DNA of 10,650 bases from Mobilitalea sp. (GCA_029974875.1 JARKQP010000106.1:1-10650); one strand, 5' to 3'. Numbered from the stretch's first letter, positions 1 to 5,910 are shown. Numbers and translations are program-made. The notes: generated from the sequence alone by a model not told the origin.

Positions 1-23
1 GATTTTATAATTAAAATAATGCT

Positions 24-54
24 AACCGCCGGAAACACTGAGTTTTCGGCGGTT
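24..54 (+). terminator. GC-rich hairpin, probable terminator of an upstream gene
   Basis: Inverted repeat: AACCGCCG (24-31) pairs with CGGCGGTT (47-54). The pairing continues inward through G32.T46, A33-T45, A34-T44, A35-T43 and C36-G42, giving about 13 pairs and a 5-nt loop. The tail is only weakly T-rich (TTTCTC), so termination may be partial. It sits before the first gene-like sequence in the window and probably serves a gene that ends before base 1. Confidence 0.55.
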
Positions 55-63
55 TCTCATATC

Positions 64-114
64 AGGAGATTAAGTTAGATAAATATAATTATCTATAAGC
101 TTAACCTCCTTTTT
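64..114 (+). terminator. Long hairpin with T-run, probable intrinsic terminator
   Basis: AGGAG (64-68) pairs with CTCCT (106-110). Beyond an A/C mismatch, TTAAG (70-74) pairs with CTTAA (100-104), and past an asymmetric internal loop AGATAA (77-82) pairs with TTATCT (89-94). A run of five T (110-114) follows directly. This is a standard Rho-independent layout and stands ten bases after the first hairpin, so the two act as a tandem stop. Confidence 0.6.
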
Positions 115-143
115 AAATATTAATGGAAATATTTTGGTGAAAC

Positions 144-519
144 ATGTATAATAAAAAAATGGGTATAAGGTGTGGTATGAACTCTGAAATTGTAATGTAT
201 CAAACTGAGGATGGGTTAACGAAAATAGAAACTACCTTTGATAATGACACCGTTTGGCTCTCCATAGACAAAATGGCAGAATTATTTCAGTGCGATAAGT
301 CTACCATTTCTCGTCATATAAAAATATTTAGTGAAGGCGAACTAATAAAGAAATTCAGTTGTTGCAAATTTTGCAACAACTGCTGCTGATGGCAAAACCT
401 ATCAAGTTGGCTACTATAACTTAGACGTTATTATATCTATAGGCTATTGTGTAAAATCGTTACGGGAAACCCGGTTTAGAATATGGGCAAGAAAGATATT
501 TAATGGGTTCAATACTTAG
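144..519 (+). pseudogene. RhuM-family protein remnant, frameshifted and truncated
   Basis: The N-terminal frame reads like the RhuM family (virulence protein RhuM, function poorly known, common in mobile and restriction-modification neighbourhoods): EIVMYQTEDG, then TVWLSIDKMAELFQCDKSTI and SRHI. The frame breaks near 348-354 in the A-tract AAGAAATTC and stops at 387-389. Moving to the next frame from 352 restores family-like sequence (NSVVANFATTAADGKTYQVG, then YYNLDVIISIGY, VKSLR, RIWA) up to TAG at 517-519. One extra A would explain the break. Typical family members run to roughly 300 residues or more; here only about the first 120 codons remain, so the C-terminal part is also lost. The native start was probably ATG 177 (MNSEIVMYQ), with ATG 144 as an alternative. 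I regard it as dead unless the frameshift is a sequencing error, and the missing C-terminus argues against that. Confidence 0.75.
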
Positions 520-567
520 ATTTAAGATGTTTCACAAATACAGAGGATATTTGTTCAGGAGAAATTT

Positions 568-1506
568 ATGACATATCAAAATGCAAATACGGCAAGAATT
601 GGTGTACATGCTGTTGGATGCATTGTAACCGAAAAACTCAATTGGATTTTTCGAGAGCAACCTATAGAGGATTATGGGATCGATGCACATATTGAAGTAT
701 GCATTGATGGAAAACCTACAGGGCGATTGATTGCAGTGCAGATTAAATGTGGTGAAAGTTGGTTTTCCTTAAAATCACAGGAAGGCTTTATTTTTAATGG
801 TTCCATGAAACACTTAGAGTATTGGATGTCATACTCTCTACCTGTAATTTTGATAATGTATAATCCGATTATAAAACAAGCGCTTTGGGTTCCAATAGAA
901 AATGAACGGATTCAAATAAATAAAGCTAGTTGGAAAATCATAGTACCATTTGCATCATATTTCGATGGAAATGCAAAGGAGATGTTAAGCATACTTGCAA
1001 TCCCTGATTACAGAAAACGTAAAAAAATACATGAAATCTTACATATGTTTTCTGGTAAGGACACGTTACAAACTGGAGCTGGTGATATTCTAGATGTTCT
1101 AAATAAAGCAGAGTACTGTCTCGATTTAGTGTTTCCTTTTATTGATATTGCTTTTTTCTGGGCGATAAAGACGTTATCTTACCGTATTAAGATACGGGTA
1201 ATTACCAGTTCCATTATGGAGGAGGAAGTGAGACACGAAATTGTTCAGTGGCTTGATGAAAGTCCTGGAATAGAAGTAAGAATATGGACTTCACAGGATA
1301 AGGGGTCAGTATTACACTCAAAATATTTAATTTTAGATGGGAAAATTGTTATATACGGTTCAGCTAATTTTACTAAGTCTTCGTGGAGAAGATCCTTTGA
1401 ACGGGTTTTAGCTTCAGATGATCAAGTAATTCTTTATCAGTTCAAGGAGCAATTTAATCTATTTTGGATGAACTCTTTTACAATCGATAGAATAAAGGAA
1501 GTGTAG
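568..1506 (+). CDS. DUF4365-like domain fused to a phospholipase D-like (HKD) nuclease domain
   Basis: This 312-residue protein starts at ATG 568 behind AGGAG (557-561, spacing 6). Residues about 10-145 resemble DUF4365, a PD-(D/E)XK-like nuclease fold: YGIDAHIEV (D39, E43) followed by AVQIKCGESWF (Q58, K60) matches the D...E/QxK core. Residues about 170-300 form a PLD-like domain with one HKD motif: H250-S-K252, D257, then GSANF (264-268, N267) and E278. A single HKD copy implies dimerisation to build the active site, as in Nuc and BfiI. There is no signal peptide or clear membrane span, so it is probably cytoplasmic. Family knowledge: both domains occur in DNA-processing and defence proteins. 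Role in antiphage defence is inference. It stands alone between a dead RhuM gene and a gene-poor stretch, with no obvious helicase, methylase or partner gene. The gene is AT-rich like the rest of the accessory region. Confidence 0.75.
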   Translation: MTYQNANTARIGVHAVGCIVTEKLNWIFREQPIEDYGIDAHIEVCIDGKPTGRLIAVQIKCGESWFSLKSQEGFIFNGSMKHLEYWMSYSLPVILIMYNPIIKQALWVPIENERIQINKASWKIIVPFASYFDGNAKEMLSILAIPDYRKRKKIHEILHMFSGKDTLQTGAGDILDVLNKAEYCLDLVFPFIDIAFFWAIKTLSYRIKIRVITSSIMEEEVRHEIVQWLDESPGIEVRIWTSQDKGSVLHSKYLILDGKIVIYGSANFTKSSWRRSFERVLASDDQVILYQFKEQFNLFWMNSFTIDRIKEV

Positions 1507-1595
1507 CTAAATTAAATATAAAAGACACGTAAAGATAACTTCGCAGTATAGTGGGGCGGCTTTATTTAGAATGATTCGGTGTTACGATGTTTTTT

Positions 1596-1625
1596 GTGAC
1601 AGGGAAAAAGTCGCGGCACTGTCAC
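1596..1625. repeat. Perfect 7-bp inverted repeat upstream of a promoter
   Basis: GTGACAG (1596-1602) and CTGTCAC (1619-1625) are exact reverse complements separated by 16 bases. The half-site TGACA occurs again at 1632-1636, inside the candidate -35 box, so TGTCA/TGACA elements surround the promoter. No T-run follows the second arm, so it is not a terminator. A repressor or activator site is possible but not shown. Confidence 0.45.
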
Positions 1626-1630
1626 GACAA

Positions 1631-1660
1631 TTGACATAGTAGTATATCTTCTTGTAATCT
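1631..1660 (+). promoter_or_regulatory. Candidate sigma-A promoter ahead of the membrane-protein remnant
   Basis: A consensus TTGACA (1631-1636) is followed 18 bases later by TAATCT (1655-1660), a modest -10 match. A shorter alternative box lies at 1643-1648 (TATATC), but it is too close to the -35. The downstream GC-rich palindrome and GGAG plus ATG at 1739 fit a transcript leader for the dead gene. Confidence 0.45.
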
Positions 1661-1708
1661 ATTCTATCAAGAAGGTAGGGGTAGTCAAAACTTTCATTAC
1701 TATTTGTG

Positions 1709-1725
1709 CCGCCGCCCGGCGGCGG
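1709..1725. repeat. GC-rich palindrome CCGCCGCCCGGCGGCGG
   Basis: The arms CCGCCGCC (1709-1716) and GGCGGCGG (1718-1725) are exact reverse complements around a single C. As RNA it can fold into about 7 G-C pairs with a 3-nt loop. It stands out in AT-rich surroundings, directly before the ribosome binding site GGAG (1729-1732) of the remnant at 1739. It could act as a leader hairpin, but function is unknown. Confidence 0.5.
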
Positions 1726-1738
1726 AATGGAGATTAAT

Positions 1739-1968
1739 ATGGCAAAAAACAGCTTTCTTTAAAACAGAAAAGCTTAGATATTGATATATGGATTATTGCG
1801 TTGATAACATTTGGTGTATTTCTATGTTATACGGTGATGGAAAATCAACTTATGGCATATGTGAAAGAACCTGAAAATCCAGTGCTTTCCCGTTTGTTAC
1901 TTAACGCTGGCGTTCAGTTTGGAGTAGCTGGATTAGGGATTACTGTTGTATGCCCATTATGTTTATAG
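1739..1968 (+). pseudogene. Frameshifted membrane-protein remnant, possibly CPBP (CAAX protease-like) family
   Basis: GGAG (1729-1732) and ATG 1739 look like a real translation start, but the frame ends after seven codons (MAKNSFL, stop 1760-1762). Adding one base to the A-run at 1744-1749 would give MAKKQLSLKQKSLDIDIW, continuing open to TAG at 1966-1968. The shifted frame from about 1750 encodes two hydrophobic segments: IWIIALITFGVFLCYTVM, then LLLNAGVQFGVAGLGITVV after an ENPVLSR loop. The tone resembles the N-terminus of clostridial CPBP intramembrane metalloproteases, which carry catalytic Glu/His residues much further on; none of that region survives. Assignment to CPBP is from memory of family sequences and is tentative. 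The homopolymer break could in principle be a sequencing error or phase switch, but the missing C-terminal part makes a pseudogene more likely. Confidence 0.5.
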
Positions 1969-2044
1969 TACATACATGAAACAAATTTGGTGTGGATTTA
2001 TCAGGGAAAATTGTATATAATAAATTTGACAACTAATTCGATGT

Positions 2045-2137
2045 ATGGAAGGTGCTATTTATGATACCAAACATAGATTATGCTTTACTATTTTAAACCC
2101 TAATAGACATGAATTGGATAAAGGGGAAGAGCTTTAA
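2045..2137 (+). other. Unrecognised 30-codon open frame
   Basis: ATG 2045 opens a short frame (MEGAIYDTKHRLCF, then TILNPNRHELDKGEEL) that stops at 2135-2137. No good ribosome binding site precedes it and I recognise no family. It may be a fragment of a deleted gene or chance. Confidence 0.2.
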
Positions 2138-2161
2138 AAGCAAATCGGTTAATATTATAAT
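2133..2161 (+). promoter_or_regulatory. Candidate promoter of the toxin-antitoxin operon
   Basis: TTTAAA (2133-2138) and a perfect TATAAT (2156-2161) are spaced by 17 bases. The -10 lies inside a small AT palindrome (TATTATAATATA, 2153-2164), and type II antitoxins often bind such palindromes for autoregulation. The antitoxin start at 2195 is about 34 bases downstream. Confidence 0.5.
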
Positions 2162-2194
2162 ATACATAGTAACTTTGAAAGGAGTGAATGTAGT

Positions 2195-2446
2195 ATGACC
2201 CAGATTAAAGAAAGAGCATTTGAAATGATTCAAGAACTGCCGGATGACAAAGTAGTTTACATCGTAGAGATATTAAAGGGATTGATAGGATTGTATGGAG
2301 ATAATAAAATAGAAATAAAGGATCTTTCAGAACAGCAAAAGGCGCTTGAAGGATTAAAAAAGTATAGAGGTAGAGTGTCAGCCGATATTAATGAAAAAGA
2401 AGAGCTTGCTAAAGCAAGGGAGGAAAAATATGCGAATATTGATTGA
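2195..2446 (+). CDS. Antitoxin of a PIN-domain toxin-antitoxin pair
   Basis: An 83-residue acidic protein starting at ATG 2195 behind AAAGGAG (2178-2184, spacing 10). The N-terminal half is helical and reads ERAFEMIQELPDDKVVYIVE followed by ILKGL; the charged C-terminal tail (GRVSADINEKEELAKAREEK, then YANID) is the part that in type II antitoxins usually wraps the toxin. It closely resembles small clostridial proteins encoded directly before PIN toxins. It should neutralise the toxin encoded next and repress the shared promoter. Its last 17 bases overlap the toxin gene, which implies translational coupling. The DNA-binding fold cannot be named with confidence from the sequence. Confidence 0.7.
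   Translation: MTQIKERAFEMIQELPDDKVVYIVEILKGLIGLYGDNKIEIKDLSEQQKALEGLKKYRGRVSADINEKEELAKAREEKYANID
2418..2423 (+). promoter_or_regulatory. Ribosome binding site deciding the toxin start
   Basis: GGGAGG six bases before ATG 2430, lying inside the antitoxin coding sequence. It rules in 2430 over the upstream ATG 2391, which has no such site. Confidence 0.7.
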
Positions 2447-2846
2447 TACGAATGTCATTATGGATTATATTGCTGACCGTAAGCCTTTTTCAGAAGCGGC
2501 GTATCAAATAATAGAGCTATGTACTAATAAAAGAGTCGAAGGGGGCATTGCGGCACATACAGTATCGAACTTGTTTTATATCCTTCGAAAAGATTTATCT
2601 ATTGGAGAGAGAAGAGAGGTTCTTCAGGGACTATGTAAGATTTTTGAAGTAATAGGAATCGACGCCATTAAGATTGAAGAAGCATTAAAAAATGAAAGTT
2701 TTGTTGACTTTGAGGATTGCTTGCAAATGGAATGTGCAAAGGATTTTGGTGCACAATTCATTGTGACAAGAAATATAAAGGATTATGAAAATTCTTCTGT
2801 TAGAGCAGTAGGGCCAAAAGAATTCCTTCAGCAGATAAACATTTAG
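2430..2846 (+). CDS. PIN-domain ribonuclease toxin (VapC-like)
   Basis: A 138-residue PIN protein, the usual length for the family. I chose ATG 2430 rather than the in-frame upstream ATG at 2391 because GGGAGG (2418-2423) sits six bases before it and because PIN toxins begin with the first strand, here MRILIDTNVIMDY. Acidic metal-site residues visible are D6 (IDTNV), D96 in VDFEDCLQ (92-99) and D118 in TRNIKDY (113-119); TRN just before the last acid is typical. The family cleaves RNA with Mg2+ or Mn2+ and is silenced by the antitoxin encoded 5' of it. The genes overlap by 17 bases. All key residues appear present, so the toxin is probably active; the RNA target is unknown. Confidence 0.8.
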   Translation: MRILIDTNVIMDYIADRKPFSEAAYQIIELCTNKRVEGGIAAHTVSNLFYILRKDLSIGERREVLQGLCKIFEVIGIDAIKIEEALKNESFVDFEDCLQMECAKDFGAQFIVTRNIKDYENSSVRAVGPKEFLQQINI

Positions 2847-2913
2847 TAGAGGTATTTACAAGCGAGGTAGTTATATAATTATGTATTATGAAATATCTAG
2901 TATTTAATACCTA

Positions 2914-2949
2914 ACCTCCCCGGTACAATTTATCCTGGGAGGTCTTTCT
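2914..2949 (+). terminator. Intrinsic terminator after the toxin-antitoxin pair
   Basis: ACCTCCC (2914-2920) pairs with GGGAGGT (2937-2943). Past a C/T mismatch GG (2922-2923) can pair with CC (2934-2935). The tail CTTTCT is T-rich. It lies 67 bases after the toxin stop and separates the accessory region from the envelope genes. Confidence 0.6.
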
Positions 2950-3009
2950 ATGGGATTGCAGGTGCTTTAAGGAGAATAAAAAATTATATCAGTAATACAG
3001 TTAAAGCCT

Positions 3010-3038
3010 TTGCGTATTATCCATATTTGTGGTAGAAT
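3010..3038 (+). promoter_or_regulatory. Promoter of the deacetylase-bactofilin unit
   Basis: TTGCGT (3010-3015) and TAGAAT (3033-3038) with a 17-base spacer. The start codon follows about 31 bases downstream of the -10, leaving a short leader. Confidence 0.6.
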
Positions 3039-3069
3039 GATTTAGAGAATTTTAACCAGAGGTGAGTTT

Positions 3070-4200
3070 TTGCGAAATGATAATGAAATGGATACTTTAG
3101 ATAAAAGCCTGAAGTACAGAAGTGCTGAGTATAGAAGGAGGAGAGTTAACCTTATTAAAAAGGTAATTGTAGCTGTAGCCGTAGTTTTATTAGTCCTGCC
3201 GACAACCCTATGTGTTGTTTTGGGCATACAGGTCAACAGGTTGCAGCAGCAGATAGAGGAGTTGACGGAGGAACGTGACGGACATGGGCTTTCTGATGGA
3301 GACTCCGGTAATGAAACCCATGTATCGGCGGCGGAGATACCGGATCAATCAGATACCCAAGGCAGTTCTTCGGGAAACGGTAATCTTTCTGGGACAGAAA
3401 ATCCAGATACCAAGGGGAATCCAGGCACAACAGAAAATCCGGCTGTGACAGGGGAGCCGTCCGTAACAGGGAAACCAGCCACGGAGGATCCGGACAGTAA
3501 TACGGATAAGACAGGAAACAGCTCAGACCAAAATGATGAAACTACAAAGGAAGATGGGGTTTATAAAGGGAAAAAGGTATACTTAACCTTTGATGACGGA
3601 CCGAGCATTTATACGGATGAGATTCTTGACATTCTGGCAAAATACGATGTAAAGGCCACCTTTTTTGTAATCGGGAAGACGGATGAGAAATCAAAGGCAA
3701 GCTATAAGCGTATCGTAGAGGAAGGACATACACTCGGTATGCATTCCTATTCCCACAAATACAGTATAATATATAATTCCTTGGAAGATTTTGATAAGGA
3801 CTTTACAAAACTAAGGAAATTGTTATATGATACTACTGGATATAAGCCCACGATTTACCGGTTTCCGGGCGGCAGTAACAATATGGTGAACAAGCATGGG
3901 ATGGATACCTTCATCCGGTACCTGAATAAAAAATCAATCACTTATTATGATTGGAATGTCGTAAACGGGGACGCTACGGGAGTGGAGTATACAAAGAAGC
4001 AGCTCATAAAAAATGTTCTGGACGGAGTGGCAACGAAGCAAACCTCCATTGTGCTCATGCATGATTCGGCGGTAAAGAAGGCGACAGTAGATTCGCTTCC
4101 TAAGCTTTTGAAGGAACTGACGGAAAATGGGGCAGAAATGCTGCCAATCGATGATGAGGTGAAACCAATCCAAATGATAAAGGCCGATTCTATAAAATAA
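3070..4200 (+). CDS. Membrane-anchored polysaccharide deacetylase (NodB domain, CE4)
   Basis: This 376-residue protein probably starts at TTG 3070, with AGAGGTGA (3058-3065) in front; ATG 3088 is a weaker alternative. Residues 1-30 are basic and cytoplasmic, 32-54 form one membrane span, 55-69 a short coiled-coil-like heptad (RLQQQIEELTEER), and about 70-165 a low-complexity Ser/Thr/Asn/Pro linker with repeated NP and TGxP units that should cross the wall. The NodB domain (about 167-370) has every motif: TFDDG (173-177; D175 base, D176 metal), HSYSH (225-229; H225 and H229 metal ligands), RFPGGS (264-269), DWNVVNGD (294-301) and VLMHD (328-332; H331). The family removes acetyl groups from peptidoglycan GlcNAc/MurNAc or other extracellular glycans with a divalent metal; the exact substrate is not decidable here. 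It is followed after 24 bases by the bactofilin gene, so the two are co-transcribed. Confidence 0.88.
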   Translation: MRNDNEMDTLDKSLKYRSAEYRRRRVNLIKKVIVAVAVVLLVLPTTLCVVLGIQVNRLQQQIEELTEERDGHGLSDGDSGNETHVSAAEIPDQSDTQGSSSGNGNLSGTENPDTKGNPGTTENPAVTGEPSVTGKPATEDPDSNTDKTGNSSDQNDETTKEDGVYKGKKVYLTFDDGPSIYTDEILDILAKYDVKATFFVIGKTDEKSKASYKRIVEEGHTLGMHSYSHKYSIIYNSLEDFDKDFTKLRKLLYDTTGYKPTIYRFPGGSNNMVNKHGMDTFIRYLNKKSITYYDWNVVNGDATGVEYTKKQLIKNVLDGVATKQTSIVLMHDSAVKKATVDSLPKLLKELTENGAEMLPIDDEVKPIQMIKADSIK

Positions 4201-4224
4201 ACCAATATATAGGGAGGTATTTGT

Positions 4225-5145
4225 ATGGGCTTTTTTAAAGAGCTTAAAGATGATTTATCCCAGGCCGTGAATGAATTATTGCCGGAGGAGGAGCAGGAAT
4301 CAGGGGAAGAGCTGGTGAATACCCTTGATCCGGAAGTGGAGGATCAAGAACCGGAGGATGCTTATGGCAATAAGGAACCGGAGGAATGGTTAGGGGAGTC
4401 TTACGGGGAGGATGCAAACATCGCAGCTACCCTTTCGAAGGACGAGCTTTTGCCAGAGGATACAGAAGTGCCAGAAATACAATCAGAAGAATTAAAGGGA
4501 GAAGAGGAAAACGACATGGAAGAAAACGTTGATTTAGAATTGCTGGAAGAAATGAGCAAAGCCTCTTTTGAGGAAGATATGGATGAAACAGAAAAAGCTT
4601 CCCTCATGGAGACATTGGATGAATTGAGCCTGGAAGAGACAAATATGGAAGAGGAAAAGGAACAAGCTGAGCCAAGGCTAAAAAGCAGCTCGGCCGTGAT
4701 TGATGATGAGGTCACGGTAATTTCCAAGGGGACAACCATCAATGGAAGTATCTCTTCGGACGGATCCCTGGATATTATGGGTAACATCACCGGTGATGTT
4801 GAGTGTTTGGGCAAGTTATCCATCACAGGCAGGATAAAGGGCAATTCCACTGCTTCTGAGGTATATGTTAACACAGAACGCCTTGAGGGCAGCATTACCA
4901 GCGAAGGAAGCATTAAAATTGGTTTAGGTACGGTTATCATCGGAGACATCATGGCTAGCTCAGGTGTAATTGCAGGTGCGGTTAAGGGTGAAATTGATGT
5001 CAACGGCCCCATTGTGGTTGATTCTACCGCCATCATCAAAGGCAACATTAAGGCTAAATCCGTGCAGATTAATAATGGTGCAGTAATTGAAGGCTTCTGC
5101 TCCTTAAGCTATTCTGAGGTTGACGTAGATAATATATTTGAATAA
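4225..5145 (+). CDS. Bactofilin (polymer-forming cytoskeletal protein)
   Basis: A 306-residue protein with AGGGAGG (4211-4217) seven bases before ATG 4225. The bactofilin beta-helix domain covers about residues 160-295 and shows the repeating short strands with Gly turns: VISKGTTINGSISSDGSL, DIMGNITGDVECLGKL, TGRIKGN, GSITSEGSIKIG, GDIMASSGVIAGAVKGEIDV and IIKGNIKAKSVQI. Bactofilins polymerise without nucleotides and scaffold cell-wall or envelope enzymes at the inner membrane face. The first residues, MGFFKELKDDL, are a short hydrophobic or amphipathic segment of the kind that anchors bactofilins to the membrane. Residues about 20-150 are very acidic (Glu-rich), much longer than the usual short N-terminal tail. 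Co-transcription with the deacetylase suggests, but does not prove, that it positions that enzyme or another wall factor. Confidence 0.88.
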   Translation: MGFFKELKDDLSQAVNELLPEEEQESGEELVNTLDPEVEDQEPEDAYGNKEPEEWLGESYGEDANIAATLSKDELLPEDTEVPEIQSEELKGEEENDMEENVDLELLEEMSKASFEEDMDETEKASLMETLDELSLEETNMEEEKEQAEPRLKSSSAVIDDEVTVISKGTTINGSISSDGSLDIMGNITGDVECLGKLSITGRIKGNSTASEVYVNTERLEGSITSEGSIKIGLGTVIIGDIMASSGVIAGAVKGEIDVNGPIVVDSTAIIKGNIKAKSVQINNGAVIEGFCSLSYSEVDVDNIFE

Positions 5146-5148
5146 TAG
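5120..5148 (+). promoter_or_regulatory. Weak candidate promoter for pyrH
   Basis: TTGACG (5120-5125) is a 5/6 match to -35, and TAATAG (5143-5148) lies 17 bases on but is a poor -10. It overlaps the end of the bactofilin gene. It would make the core cluster independent of the envelope unit. Confidence 0.25.
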
Positions 5149-5177
5149 GGGTGTGTCTGACATGTCCTAGGTTTTTT
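5146..5177 (+). terminator. Possible terminator or attenuator between bactofilin and pyrH
   Basis: TAGG (5146-5149) can pair with CCTA (5166-5169), and past a bulged G the GTGTG segment pairs with CATGT, using G.T wobbles. Six T (5172-5177) follow two bases later. The stem is weak, so read-through into pyrH is likely. Confidence 0.35.
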
Positions 5178-5194
5178 GGAGGCAATTTATCAGT

Positions 5195-5899
5195 ATGGAA
5201 GCATTTAAAAGAGTACTACTTAAGTTAAGCGGAGAGGCTTTGGCCGGTCAGAAACAGACCGCCTTCTGTGAAGAGACTTGTACCTTAGTTGCGGAGCAGG
5301 TGAAGCAGTTGGTGGAGGAAGGAATCCAGGTCAGCATCGTAATCGGAGGAGGTAACTTCTGGAGGGGCAGGACCAGTGAGACCATTGACAGGACAAAAGC
5401 GGATCAGATCGGTATGCTTGCGACGGTGATGAACTGTATCTATGTATCTGAGATTTTCCGCCACGTAGGGATTACCACCGAGGTATATACCCCATTTGCC
5501 TGCGGGAGCATGACGAAGCTTTTTTCAAAGGATGAGGTTGTAGCCTGTATGAAGCGGGGCGGGGTTGCATTTTTAGCGGGCGGTACAGGGCATCCGTATT
5601 TTTCAACGGATACGGCAACGATTCTGCGGGCCGTTGAGCTGGATTGCGATATCGTGCTGAATGCTAAAGCCATTGATGGTGTGTACGACAGTGACCCTAA
5701 GACGAACCCGGAGGCCAGGAAATATGACCGGATCTCTGCAAGGGAGGTTCTGGACCAGAGGCTTGGAGTTATCGATCTGACAGCTACCGTATTATGCATG
5801 GAAAATAAAATGCCGGTGCTTTTATTTGGCTTAAACGAAGAAAACAGCATAGTGGACGCGGCGCGGGGTAAATCAAACGGTACGACAATGACCGTATAA
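5195..5899 (+). CDS. pyrH: UMP kinase
   Basis: A 234-residue protein of the amino acid kinase fold and of normal length for bacterial PyrH. It phosphorylates UMP to UDP with ATP, the step feeding all pyrimidine nucleotides, and acts as a cytoplasmic hexamer. Visible motifs are KRVLLKLSGEAL (5-16, phosphate binding), VIGGGNFWRG (49-58), ADQIGMLATVMN (69-80, UMP site), GTGHPYFSTDTAT (130-142) and the nucleotide-site segment AIDGVYDSDPK (159-169). The start ATG 5195 gives the standard N-terminus, though GGAGG (5178-5182) is 12 bases away, longer than usual. It is followed by frr after a 129-base spacer, the conserved pairing; rpsB and tsf, often just upstream, are not in the window. Confidence 0.95.
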   Translation: MEAFKRVLLKLSGEALAGQKQTAFCEETCTLVAEQVKQLVEEGIQVSIVIGGGNFWRGRTSETIDRTKADQIGMLATVMNCIYVSEIFRHVGITTEVYTPFACGSMTKLFSKDEVVACMKRGGVAFLAGGTGHPYFSTDTATILRAVELDCDIVLNAKAIDGVYDSDPKTNPEARKYDRISAREVLDQRLGVIDLTATVLCMENKMPVLLFGLNEENSIVDAARGKSNGTTMTV

Positions 5900-5910
5900 A
5901 CATAATGAGT

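Larger units (their letters stand above)
1507..2194. other. Gene-poor, decayed stretch of about 690 bases
   Basis: No intact gene of recognisable family is visible. In order it holds an inverted repeat (1596-1625), a candidate promoter (1631-1660), a GC-rich palindrome (1709-1725), a frameshifted membrane-protein remnant (1739-1968), an unrecognised 30-codon open frame (2045-2137) and a candidate promoter for the toxin-antitoxin pair (2133-2161). The pattern suggests deletion and drift in an accessory region. Confidence 0.6.

Noticed and set aside
2026..2031. TTGACA as a further promoter
   Set aside because: No acceptable -10 box at 16-19 bases downstream.
2391..2429. Toxin start at ATG 2391
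   Set aside because: It adds 13 basic residues inside the antitoxin gene without a ribosome binding site, while ATG 2430 has GGGAGG and the family N-terminus.
4401..5048. 215-codon open frame on the minus strand
   Set aside because: Antisense to the bactofilin; Ser-rich low-complexity translation mirrors the Glu-rich and repeat codons of the true gene.
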